Below are positions 43,600 through 53,373 of a DNA stretch of 64,000 nt, in pieces; position 1 is the first letter of the stretch, and every line of letters starts with the position of its first letter. The stretch spans positions 62,001 through 126,000 of the forward strand of contig JAVHKY010000028.1 of the NCBI GenBank assembly GCA_035079385.1, written 5' to 3'. The position numbers and the translations under genes were made by a program. The DNA is from Aspidiotus rigidus. Taxonomy: Eukaryota > Arthropoda > Insecta > Hemiptera > Diaspididae. The notes under the pieces were generated by a model. The model ran no database searches, was not told the origin of the DNA, and saw only the letters and a list, made by a program, of their open reading frames with translations.

Positions 43600-44330
43600 T
43601 CCATGGGGAAAATGAATACCTCAAAATCTTGACTCTTTCAAATGCTTGAGAGAGAAGGGGTCGAGTTTTGAAGTCACAAGTTTGATGACGTCATAGGTCA
43701 GCCTTATGACGTCACAATCCACATTTTTCAGATCATTTTGAGCTATATAGACCAGGAAGTGGATTTAAGCAAATTTTGACTCTTGTGCTAAATATGACGG
43801 GTGAGGGTGACTTGGAAAAATTTCAACTATGAAATAAATAGGACTCTTGGTAAAATATCGATTTAATTCATAATATAGAGACCAAATTCGTCCCGTAGAA
43901 CAGGTTGCCTGAATTCCTCGTTTATTTTCAAGTTCTTCCTTGCTCAAACAGATTACGTCAGTTATCGTCGGAAGGCAAACGCCAAAAATCTTTCCAAAAA
44001 GTCCACCCATAGAAAAGGTTTCTGTATTCCTCTCTTCTTATCATTCTTTTGGTGTCAGAAGGGTGACTTGAAAAATTCCCACTATCGAGCTATGTAGGTT
44101 CGAGGAACAAGAAAAATGTAAATTTTCAAGCTACCCAATATGACAGGAGAGAGATTTGAAAAAATTTCAACCATTGAAGGAGTTGAACTTATAAAAGTTT
44201 CGACTATCGATACCAAAATGATACCATATATAGAACAGGTTTCGGGAATTTCTGTTTTGGTGCCTGCGACTACATTAGAATAGATTGTAACGATGAGGTC
44301 ACCAAATTTTCTTTACAAGACCTTCCATAG
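43600..44330. repeat. ATATATAGCTC / TGACGTCA repeat family member
   Basis: Contains TTTGATGACGTCATAGG followed by CCTTATGACGTCACAATC, as in the 4.2-4.5 kb units, and repeated AAAAATTTCAACTAT / GACTTGGAAAAATTT steps. It borders the 3' end of PLE copy P4. Confidence 0.5.
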
Positions 44331-44410
44331 ACCCAATAGCTGTTAAAATTTTGAATTGAAAGCTAAGACGACGAGAAGGGAATACTCCGAAGAGGGGTAA
44401 AAACTGCAAC

Positions 44411-44483
44411 CACCGCAGAAAATGAATAAAGCCGAGCGCTTTCGGTTAATAAACCATCATCGGAGACTGAAATGAAAGCAACT
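44411..44483 (-). ncRNA. Hammerhead-like fold in PLE P4 pseudo-LTR
   Basis: Minus strand core CCGAUGA (one base from CUGAUGA), extra U, stem II GGUU / UAUU / AACC, GAAA, AGCGCU-C. The outer stem I AGUUGC with GCGGU uses wobbles; the inner stem is weak. Confidence 0.45.
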
Positions 44484-44512
44484 GACAAGAACGGAGAAGA
44501 AACCTTGGATCA

Positions 44513-44830
44513 TTAAGGTTGATCAAACAAGGGTTCATAATGTGAGTCATAGACGAGTTCAATCGAGCCATCTTCCGGAATGTACGTCGGAACAAGGAGG
44601 GCTTTTTTCAAAGCAGGAGTTTTGATAACAGCCTCACTCCTGTTGATGACACTCCTAACTTCTTTAACGTACTTAGGAAAACTGAAATCCTCACTCTCTT
44701 TAGCACCACACTGCTGGAGGACTTCATGGACCTTCGAAGAATAGACCGACTTCTCCATCACCACAACAGCATTGCCCTTGTCAGCCTTAGTGACGATTAA
44801 ATCCCCCTCTTTCATCTTCCTCTTCAAACC
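44513..44830 (-). pseudogene. PLE P4 fused remnant ORF
   Basis: 104 codons: IVTKADKGNAVVVMEKS through VINRSEAVIKTPALKKALL, then directly YIPEDGSIELVYDSH and the C-terminal end. The join is in frame but drops RT motifs A to C and the GIY-YIG core, so no enzyme can result. Confidence 0.75.
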
Positions 44831-44902
44831 TTAAATCACTCCTCCCAATTTATTACTCATGCGGGGAAGGGGGTTATTACGGACTAATTCGGCACACACT
44901 TT

Positions 44903-45787
44903 CTAGGTATTAAAACCAAGACCAATTTTAATAGCAAGATCCGCAACAACATTCGCCAAGGTTTCATCTTTCTTGAAGGGAGGTAAGCTGAATTTCAAAC
45001 CTTTCCCAAGGAGGGATGTTTCGTCACTATTAAACACTACCTGACTATTATTTATGAGGGCAGGATGGAATTTAAGAACTACAACACCGTCACTCACCCC
45101 TTCCTCAACCACCTCATCATTAACCTTCATTAGGGAGGATAACTTCCTATTCTTCTTCTCCTTCAAGTTCACCTCAGACTTCCAACACTTTAAATTGATA
45201 TCCCACATAAAGTAATCAAACTCAAGGGGGAGGAGCATACCGGAGAGTCGCGAATGGGCCATAAGGTACGGAATTGCAGGACAACATGCGCCCAGAGAAC
45301 CAATGAATTTTGCAAAATTGCTGGTAGAGCATCGGCGCCGGGTTTCCATACGGCGTACCAGTCGCCTAATTGAGAGCCTGCGCTTCTCTGGTAATCCTAA
45401 AGTCATTGTCCTGGAGTTGAAAGTAAAGCCGAGAAATTTACACTTTATACTGGGGGGAAACTGGCACTTTTTATGTGAGAAAACAAACCGCAGAGACTCC
45501 AGTAGTTTGCATGTTACAGTTACACTTTCGATGCATTTGGTTTTATTACGTCTGAGTAGAAGAAAATCATCTAAGTAGACCACTGACATATATCCCGCGG
45601 AGCGTAACAGGAGAATTACGGGCTTAAGCAATTTAGTAAATACATAAGGCGCCGTGCAGAGTCCAAACGGAAGACACTGAAACTCGTACAGAGTTCCTTC
45701 AAATTCAAATCTACGGTACTTGCGGTGAGAAGGCTTTATTGAGACAAGATGGTAAGCGTCTTTCAAGTCAATAGTAGCTAGGGACAT
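44903..45787 (-). pseudogene. In-frame fusion ORF: DIRS RT joined to PLE N-terminus
   Basis: 294 codons in one frame. The first ~173 are DIRS-type RT: motif A TIDLKDAYHLVSI, motif B CLPFGLCTAPYVFTKLLKP, motif C VVYLDDFLLL, then KCKFLGFTFNSRTMTL and FAKFIGSLGACCPAIPY. At about 45,266 it passes without a break into PLE sequence LMAHSRLSGMLLPLEFDYF, RKLSSLMKVN, LGKGLKFSLPPFKKDE, ending at a stop after GLGFNT. The fusion is a product of the PLE insertion that happens to keep frame. Expression as a chimera is unproven. Confidence 0.8.
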
Positions 45788-45814
45788 CTACGGAGTTAGA
45801 AGCCTACTAGCTGT

Positions 45815-46120
45815 TCAATAGTCTTCTAGTTTGAAATGGGGAGGCAGAAGGAAGGTACTAAGTTTTTTCAGATTCAAGATTACTCGCGCAGTACCGTCTG
45901 GTTTTATTTCAAGGAAAACAGGGGATAAAAATTGGTCTGGTACTGCGTCACAGCGGGCTAAGAATCCTGTGGAAATTATCGAAGGTATAAGTTCTCGAAG
46001 TCGAACTGTGTCTACTGAGTTGAGGATTGTGGGAACATAATTATCCTGAACCGGGGAAGAAGTGAAAGGTAAAGTATACCCGCGGACCCAGGAGAGTATC
46101 AATGGGTCTGAGGTCACCTT
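45815..46120 (-). pseudogene. DIRS RT, N-terminal fragment
   Basis: Reads SDPLILSWVRGYTLPF, then PVFLEIKPDGTARVILNLKKL and LPPHFKLEDY, the typical region before RT motif A of DIRS and Ngaro-like elements. It stops at 45,815 and, after two broken codons, continues in the 45,787 frame (ATIDLKDAY). Confidence 0.75.
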
Positions 46121-46254
46121 TTTTCAGGCCTGGATGTAGGAAGAAAGTCTTCCGCCGGGACGACTTACTATGCGAAACTTTTAGTGTCTCCGTGATGTTC
46201 TGCGCTGTTCCGGTAAGATGGACGATAATGTTACGTTGGGCGGGGTGGTCGTGC

Positions 46255-47340
46255 CTATGGTTGATGTTGTTGACGATTGTAGGTTACTCTTGGATTCCGT
46301 TGTGACCCACCCCGTGGCCAAGACCATTTGGCTGTTTGACGAGGCGGGGCTGAGAGTTTTTTTTTGGGAGCTCCTGCCGACGACTTAACACCCTTCAATT
46401 CTGCTACCGTAGAATCTATTTGTTTTGCCATTTTTACATTATCCGACAAAAATGAGTCTGTAGGGGTTGCAGGGCTGCCATGGTCCTTTCTCATAATTTA
46501 CGGAAAAACTGGTCCATTATTTGGTCCTTTACATTTTCCTGGGCTTCTGCTGGTCCTTTCAAGAATTTCCTGTTTTTTCGGACCTTTTTCAACATGGTAA
46601 TAATTTTGTAAAATTTATAATAATGTTCCGCTCCGGACCGGTTTATTTCGCTCCGGAGCCGGTTTATTTTGTTCCGGAGCCGTTTTTCCTTTTAGCGAAT
46701 TTTTGGGGCTTGAAAAAATAACGAAGTGGTTCATTTTTGTCACTTCAATCTGGCAGCCTTAGGGTTGTGCTTAGAGTTTCTTTTAGGTTGACATTAATAT
46801 TGCTTAGAATGAGGCTGCGCCGGACTGAAGTTTCTTCTCTATATGAGTCAGCGAGTAGTTTTCCCGCGTCTCCTAAATACTGGACTAGATTCATCTCAGA
46901 GGGCCCTTCTTTGGACAAAACAAACGAAAGAGCTTGCCCCAGACTTATTATGATGCTGCTAAACGTTCTTGTTTTTTTCACTATACGTTTGTCGCAGACT
47001 CTCGCGGATTCAGAGACCGCTCTAGCAAGTTCTACATTGAGTCCTGGAAGGACCAGGAAATCACAATTGCTACTAGGTCTGTTCTTTCTTTATCTTGCAG
47101 TCCCTGTTGGACTAAAGGCAACCAAAATTATTGCACTTCCATACGAAGCTCAGGTCCTCGAGCTTGAACAGCAAAGAGAGGTTGGCCAAGGACCTGCAGG
47201 ACTTGAGCGCTCAACTGGGTTGGTACCTCATCAGTTGGGTTTAAATTATCAGGTAAGTCATGTACAGACGGAGAACGAAATCGAGACAAGTGGGAGTCTC
47301 GAGGAGGACTTATGATGGGTGATTTCGAATGTGAATGCAA
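46255..47340 (-). pseudogene. DIRS gag-like protein, broken
   Basis: Pieces in three frames: LNPTDEVPTQLSAQ (47.2 kb), WLPLVQQGLQDKERTDL and LLERSLNPRE (47.0-47.1 kb), then LVQYLGDAGKLLADSYREE, VRRSLILSNINVNLKETL (46.75-46.98 kb), and after the hAT-like insert DSFLSDNVKMAKQIDSTV with a basic tail. The LGDAGKLL and RRSLI elements are hallmarks of DIRS gag. The plus-strand ORFs here are antisense shadows. Confidence 0.65.
46470..46761. mobile_element. Small non-autonomous hAT-like insertion
   Basis: Interrupts the DIRS gag. Left end CAGGGCTGCCA (46,470) and right end TGGCAGCC (46,751) form an inverted repeat like hAT termini. GGGTTG occurs just outside both ends (46,464-46,469 and 46,762-46,767), so the 8-base duplication expected for hAT is only partly preserved. 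Inside are three short repeats of CTCCGGAGCCGGTTTATTT type at 46,625-46,690 and no ORF. Confidence 0.5.
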
Positions 47341-49200
47341 TCAGTACAAGTGTGAGAAAATTGAGATACATTCGCATCACTTCGAATACGGACGTTAGTG
47401 AATATCGTGGGCACCGAGGTAGTGTACGAAAAATCGGTAGAAAAACTTGAATAGAAACGTCGGAAAAATGATTGGTCTAGAACTTGCTGTAAACTGAAGA
47501 CTTCAGTTAAACGTGAGCTCAACAGTTAAATTAAAATGATTGGATATTTCGACGAATCTAGGAAGAAATATCGTTTTCGATATACATTCTATACGTTTGA
47601 GAAGAAATTTCTTGCTAAAATAAATTGAACGCGAAATCAGTAGACGATAATTTCTACGCAACGAGTCGGAAGCTTTATATTTTAGTGTTGCTCTACGTTA
47701 CGTCGTTGTCATATACAAAATAAGACATAAAGTAATTCTACTAATGGATGTTTTTATGTTCGGATGAAAAGCAGCCTGTACTTTGCAACGGCTATTGATG
47801 TTCGTTTTCAATATCGTCTCAATAAAAATACCCTTTCGAATGGGTACCAGCTAGAGAGGCGAGAACTGAAAACGAGATACTATACTATAGAATGTAACGT
47901 AGAGATTCTTTTGATATGTTTTAACGAAATTAAAATCACATTTTCAAAGAAACTGTTCTTATTTCTCGGAAACCGAAGCGAAGACTGGTAAGTCGACGTT
48001 TTCATCGAGTAAAATGATCTTAAGTATATTTTACAGCTAAGTTTGGGCGAATGATGGTTATAATATATATCTTAAGAAATAGCTAGGTTTTGTTTAAGAA
48101 ATTGTATTAGAGATACGCATAGTCTCACATTTTCAATCTATCGAGTAAAATTGCCATTACGTAGCCTGTTTCTGGCAGTGGGTACTCTCTTCGACCACAG
48201 CATACAGAATTGTGTGCTGAGGTTACTACGAACTTTCCATCGGTCATTTTAACTCTTTTCTAGCAAAACATTATACTCGCCAAAACTAAGCCATATGACG
48301 TAAAGGCAAGATATCTCGTTCACGACAGTTTCCCGCATTTTCGTTATCGAATTGCGAACACTTTACAGTAAGTATTAAACTGCTGGGATACGATAGAAGT
48401 ACGTACTTGAAACTTACGCACAGTCTGACTTAGTGAATTACTCGCTTGAGGTTCCGCATTATTTTCTTGAAATGTGAGAGAGATCTTAAATTTATCAGCC
48501 TTTTTGAACAGAACGTTAAGTTTACTCAGTAATTTTGTTGTTGACCCTGTGTGAAAGTGACTTCAAGAAGTAGAATTCATGGGAACAAAATTGAGGTCGT
48601 ATTATAATCAGGTCTGGTATCGTGGTAAGTCGTCAATTTTTGGTGTGAATAATACGTATTACGCGTATGATAGTTAATCGCGAGGACCAATGTACAGAGG
48701 TATCTTGCCTATTTTATGACAAATTTTCTTTTTTGTGTGTGTTGGACTCCAGGTGACTGATAACCTGATCAGGAAAGCTTTTCTAGGGGCGTTTATATTG
48801 GAAACAAATTTTTGATGATGCACAAAATATGAAGATCGTGTTTCATGCCTGTTATCTGTTCTTGAGGCTAGGTGTGCATTTGCAAAATACTAGTGTCGTA
48901 ACCTGTGAGGTCATCGAAAAAGAAGAAGACGCGGATCAAGCCCTTATTCTATTGTGTCTAAATCTTACCCAATTCCCTCACCTGTACCTCTTCATCAGCT
49001 AATTCTAATTTTCCATCTGCTCGTAAAGTTAACTCAAAAACCTTCGTGTTGAACATTTTGATATGTTTCATGTTTTTCCTGAAGTTTCCTGAATCGTAGC
49101 CCCTAATTTTAGAATTTGCGAGTTCACACTACGCTCGCGAGTTCCCCCCCCCCCCCCTAATAATCTAATAATCCTGTTTTCCGTATCCCTTCTCTTCCTT
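47341..49200. other. No supported gene
   Basis: Unique AT-rich sequence. An ORF at 47,764-47,991 ends next to a good GTAAGT donor (47,990) but has no convincing acceptor. A run of about 14 C lies near 49,146. Confidence 0.35.
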
Positions 49201-49690
49201 TTTAATGAACTATGACAACATTAGTCGTGACCCCGGGGTCCTCTTCGACTATGACGTCACTAAAGGGTGAGGTCATCAACTGTGACCTCGAGCCTAATTC
49301 GAAATCTGTGAGTTCAATCCACTTTCCCTCATCCTTATGTCTATGAGTGGTTTCGTACAGGCTTTTATACTGCTGTATGCTAAGCTTATGTTGGACCTGA
49401 TTTCATTAAGTCTACTGTTGATTAACGAGAACTGTTTTGTATACTGTGTAGCCCAGTTTGGTGGAGGCTGAGGAGTAGTACCACAATTCTGAAATCTGTA
49501 AGTATGACTTCATCAGCCACGACCTGGAGCCCTAGTATTAATAGATGGAGGCTGTTGGGAGGCTTATTAACGGAGTGAGTGTTCCCGAAAATAGAAGAGA
49601 GTAAGGAGCCCAACTGCTGACGTCACAGGCAACCGTGATGATGACGTCACGAGCAGCCATCAGGTACGGTTATGACGTTACTATAATGTT
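49200..49690. repeat. TGACGTCA-rich repeat segment
   Basis: CRE-type palindromes recur near 49,252, 49,618 and 49,643 (GATGATGACGTCACGAG), with GTGACCTCGAGCC-like phrases between. Related in motif content to the 10.7 kb repeat, but alignment by eye is poor. Confidence 0.4.
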
Positions 49691-49721
49691 GATATCCAGG
49701 ACTAGATAGCTTAACTTACAG

Positions 49722-50064
49722 ACTTTACGTCATATTAATACAAGGCTGCCATTCACTTTTACTCGAAAACATCAACCCAGAAGATTCTTCAATTAATAAA
49801 ATACTTGATGCTACAGATTATGCTGTTGACCATTTAGATGAGGTATCCCTGCAGTACCTGAAGAATATTCACACACGAGTGGACCCGGACTGTAAAGTAG
49901 GTGTATTTTGCAGATGTCCTGTCAACGTGGACACTCCCTTCAAACGGTTAAAGACAACTGAACCAACATTAATCATTGAAGAGTTGAAACAAGTCATAGA
50001 GATGATGAAGTGCGTGTCAAGTGTCGAGAAAGAAGAGGCAATATTGATTGCCATTTGTATATGA
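49722..50064 (+). CDS. Candidate terminal exon, unidentified protein
   Basis: Open for about 110 codons to a TGA at 50,062, after an acceptor-like AGCTTAACTTACAG. No ATG occurs near its start, which argues for splicing. The product is acidic then mixed: LLENINPEDSSINKIL, YAVDHLDEVSLQYLKN, a Cys-containing DPDCKVGVFCRCPVNV, and a helical end LIIEELKQVIEMMK. The composition and length make chance unlikely, but the family is not recognised. The opposite-strand ORF over the same bases is a shadow. Confidence 0.45.
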
Positions 50065-50693
50065 GTGAATAAAAAATTGTGCGAGCGAAGCAGTTTTTAC
50101 TTAGATTTGCTCGCCCCCTTTAGCTAGATACCTTATATTACAGGACACCGCGCCTATATTAGTCTAAGAACAGGGCGTACGCCTCTGTGAGAAAAATTTG
50201 CAAGTCAAGCCATAGTTCCATCCTAAAGCAGACGTGGCCTTAAAAATAAGTAAGATTACTCACTAGCAGTTATGAAACATTATCTTCATTTATTCGACAG
50301 TGAGAAATCTCTTTTCTGCTCCTACCTCATATATAGCTTCACCACGACCTCCATGGGAACTCCCACCTTCTAGTTAGAAAGTATAAAAAAGTTTTTAGGA
50401 CACAAGTACATAATTTCTTATCGATAATTACATGAAAAAAAAGTAAGCAAAGTATGAAGGCCAATCAACGAGCAGCATTTCGCGATATTTTTGATATTTG
50501 ACTCATCATACTACATTGGTCTATTTTATCAGAAACACATTCGAAACCATTCCTATTGTGTATCTACCCGAAAATCTACTGACTGAGAGGTGAGAGTGAA
50601 AATATCTGTCGAGCCTCTCTTCAAATATAGAAAGCCAGATGAGTAGGTGAAGATAACAGAAGTATCAAGAGTTACTTTGGCCTCGGGTATGGG

Positions 50694-50969
50694 TCATGGA
50701 GTTGAGGTAGGTAAGATGGAACTGAGACGGTAGCGAGTGTCATCCGTTTCAACATATAGAGTGATAGGACCAGAGAGTCGACGACTTGTCAGCTCATAAT
50801 CTGATTCGTATCTAATTTGCAATTCATATTTTGGAGGGAATGATTAAACGGAATCAGTGTTATACCAAAAGTCAGTACATTTCAAAGGACTTATAAAGTC
50901 AAATTCGTTCAGTACTGTAATTGGGATAGTTATGATGAAAACTTCGCTGCGTCGTTCCTCGAAAGGAAA
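50694..50969 (-). pseudogene. Coding exon with an in-frame stop, unidentified
   Basis: After the acceptor ATATCAAGTTTCAG (minus strand) the frame reads FPFEERRSEVFIITIPITVL, FDFISPLKCTDFWYN, then a TAA at 50,844-50,846, and goes on in the same frame with PPKYELQIRYESDYELTSRR, GPITLYVETDDTRYRL to a TGA at 50,694. The coding character on both sides of the stop is strong: alternating hydrophobic residues suggest beta strands. So either this is a pseudogene or damaged allele, or the first stop is the genuine end and the rest is old coding sequence. I do not know the family. Confidence 0.45.
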
Positions 50970-51316
50970 CTGAAACTTGATATTCCAGAAAGGGGAGGAA
51001 AATATGACCAAAAAAGGTATGAGCTATACATTTTAGGAATTGATATCTTGGTGTACATACAAGTCTCTTCGTCTCCTCATGGTCGACTTTACAATCGCGT
51101 ATAAAAAAAAAAAAAAAAAAAAAAAAGGAAAAATGAAGAAAATATAATCCGTTTTTATTCTATACAGCGCTATAAAAGTTTATATTACGCCGATGCACTA
51201 AATTTATTGGTCTATCTTTTTTTTCCACCCTGACTTTTCGAAGTGGACTTTTAAAATGGAAATGCGCGACGACTAATAATATATTGTATAAAATTCGTAT
51301 ATCTTTGTTTATTCAG

Positions 51317-51450
51317 AGAGAATGGTACACCATCTAGAGCAGGAAATTGGATTACATATTTTGCGAATTGAAAAAAGAGCATTCGGAGAGGCGCAAGTGA
51401 AGCAGTATTTTGAAACGTTGTCAGTTCGTTTACGAGGACTACGATGTATG
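51317..51450 (+). CDS. Candidate internal host exon, unidentified
   Basis: 134 bases between an ATCTTTGTTTATTCAG acceptor and an ATG-GTGAGT donor, open in one frame (44 codons plus two bases). The peptide looks amphipathic and helical: MVHHLEQEIGLHILRIEKR, then FGEAQVKQYFETLSVRLRGL. Both splice signals are strong. It lies on the opposite strand from the 50.7-51.0 kb exon, so they would belong to different genes. Family not recognised. Confidence 0.45.
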
Positions 51451-51849
51451 GTGAGTCTTGAATTATTGCCCATTTACAAATCACTCTTTTTTTTTGTTAT
51501 TATACCCTTGAGAACGATTGCCGACATTTATTGAATTTCGCTTCTGAAATTAATTAATAAAAAGATACAAGATTGTGTATACGAGACCATGCTAGAGAAA
51601 TTATAGATGTTTCAATTCATTCGGTAGACATCAGAATTCTTCAAGTACGCCTCTTCGACATATTATGAGTACAGGCCCTTATTCAGGAAGGCGAGGTGAC
51701 TTAGTCTCTCTAGTGATGTCATGGAGTCCTCTCAAGCAGAAAATATATTTTTAGTCAAAAGAAAAATGATGTGTGGAGAGTTCGCCACCTACAAATTGGC
51801 TCTGGGTAGGGCCTGTGTGAGTAAGTTCAAAAATGATGGTGAGGTATTG

Positions 51850-52015
51850 TACAGAAAAAGTTTCGAAACGAAAAGAGCACGACCTCCGAGCTATGTATGA
51901 TAGAGGTTCGACCTCTAAACGACCTTGAGGGACGGACGGCGGACAATTTTTTCCGAAGGAGGTTCCCTGTTAAAAAGTGAGACTTAGCCTTGTAACGGCT
52001 CGTCCGGCAACGCCG
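51850..52015 (-). repeat. Minus-strand member of the 3.2-4.6 kb repeat family
   Basis: On the minus strand it carries AACAGGGAACC, GGAAAAAATTGTCCGCCGTC and the GGAGCTATGTATGATAG-like region in the same order as at 3.24 and 4.04 kb. Confidence 0.55.
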
Positions 52016-52414
52016 CACAATACCTACTTAATCTTGCTATCTGTCATTGTTTATCTTCATACCCACTTCCAGTTTGTGTCTACCTATATGCATTGTAATT
52101 CGACCGCGGCTCTCTAGCCAGCTACCTTTATAGTGAATAAAAGTTACCATTTAATATTTCGAGTCTTATACTTTTCCGACTCCTTTTACAAGTTCCTCTT
52201 GAACGATCTCCTTACAATCCTCGATTTTCTCCGCTTTGATACGAACAGTTCTTTATTCTCTAGATTTATATGACGCTCCGCTTTCTACTGGGGGAGACAT
52301 GTAGTAACGCGCTGCATCACTACTCGTATATTAACCTTGTCGCCCTCTGTTCATATCCAGTTAACGAGCGTATTTTTGACAATCGCTCTCGGCCAACGGT
52401 TGAGCTTCCTTATC

Positions 52415-52640
52415 CGCTACAGCCTTCGCCGATCATTTAAGTGTCAAAGAGGTTTTGGAAGTCTTCCTTCATAGACAGAATTCGTACTTCGAACGTATGG
52501 CTCTTGACATCCCAATTATTTGACATCGGAATAGTCAAGACGTCGCTGTATCAAACTGGTAAATTTTTGAAGAGGGAATGATTGAATTAGTCTATGAGAA
52601 TAATTCACATTTTGATGACTCGCTGGTTCAGTCATGACCT
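52415..52640 (+). pseudogene. PLE 3' tail fragment
   Basis: Plus-strand remnants of the nuclease C-terminus: FADHL, KEVLEVFLHRQNSYFERMAL, then EEGMIELVYENNSHFDDSLV followed by the stop region. Strongly 5'-truncated, with stops. Belongs to the lineage-1 subgroup with HFDDS ends. Confidence 0.65.
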
Positions 52641-52748
52641 CGTCTGATGTTATCACTTCGCCTCCAGTACACGCAAATGGATTTAGATTCGGTAAACCTT
52701 CTTTATCTTTGAATTAACAAGGGTGGTGACGTTACGAGCCATTATCAT

Positions 52749-52848
52749 GCCAGAGAGTTAAAAAATTCAAACTTTACATTAAGCAAGTAATTTTTTTTTA
52801 AATTTTTATAAACATTTTTGTTGGGTTTGAATTTTTTAACTTTCTGGC
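52749..52848. repeat. Short inverted repeat (hairpin element)
   Basis: Arms GCCAGAGAGTTAAAAAATTC.. (52,749-52,772) and ..GAATTTTTTAACTTTCTGGC (52,825-52,848) are 24 bases with one mismatch, around a 52-base AT-rich spacer. It looks like a tiny MITE-like hairpin. Target duplications not identified. Confidence 0.5.
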
Positions 52849-53290
52849 TTCTCCTTCTCTGGGCTTTCTAATTCCGAAAGTTGTAAGGAGATACGAAACA
52901 CGAACTGTATTTTTGGCACCACCCAGAAGTTTTTTGATTTTCAGTGAATGCAGTCCAGATTTACAGTTAAGTTTAAGAGATTATATGAAATTGAAATCAT
53001 TCAAGTGGTGGAATTTATCGGTCGGACAATGCGTCTAATCACTTTTCTAACCTATCCTTTTTTTAGTTTGAGTCTATCTTCGATCAGAACCTCGCGACAC
53101 ACCAAAGTCGAGTCTGCGGCACCGAGACGTGCCACGCGCTACGGCATACCGGTTTAGGACTCCGGCCAGCTTTCTAAAATCCAACGGCAGTCAGAAGTCT
53201 CTTTGTCAATTAAACGGATTCGTTCCTCCAAATTACGGTTGTCCATAACGATGAGAAGGGAATACTCCGAAGAGGAGTAAAAACTACAAA

Positions 53291-53362
53291 CACCGCAGAA
53301 AATAAATAAATCCGAGCGTTTTCGGTTAATAAACCACCGTCGGGACTGAAATGAAAGCAACT
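53291..53362 (-). ncRNA. Hammerhead-like fold in inverted PLE head
   Basis: Minus strand: core about CCGACGG (damaged), stem II GGUU / UAUU / AACC, GAAA, then ACGCUC in place of AGCGCUC. Degenerate. Confidence 0.3.
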
Positions 53363-53373
53363 GACAAGAACAC

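Larger units (their letters stand above)
44369..45266 (-). mobile_element. PLE copy P4, internally deleted, inserted in DIRS RT
   Basis: Minus-strand PLE, 5'-truncated at LMAHSRLSG (45,266), where it joins DIRS sequence. It ends with its pseudo-LTR at about 44,369 (rc ...GGAGTATTCCCTTCTCGTCG). Between LKKALLVP and TYIPEDGSIEL some 1.3 kb covering the RT core and most of the nuclease is missing. No DIRS sequence is recognisable beyond 44,369, so the right DIRS part has been lost or is elsewhere. Confidence 0.75.
45267..47340 (-). mobile_element. DIRS-type retroelement, decayed
   Basis: The gag-like region (about 47,340-46,255) and RT (46,120-45,267) lie in the usual order on the minus strand. 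RNase H, methyltransferase and tyrosine recombinase regions and the terminal repeats are not seen; the element is cut off by PLE P4. Multiple stops, and a small hAT-like insert in gag. Confidence 0.7.

Noticed and set aside
46737..47315. 192-codon plus-strand ORF
   Set aside because: Antisense to the DIRS gag-like frames; the minus-strand pieces carry recognisable gag motifs, this one none.
47764..47991. ORF ending next to a perfect GTAAGT donor
   Set aside because: No convincing acceptor or start context, and the peptide shows no recognisable features.
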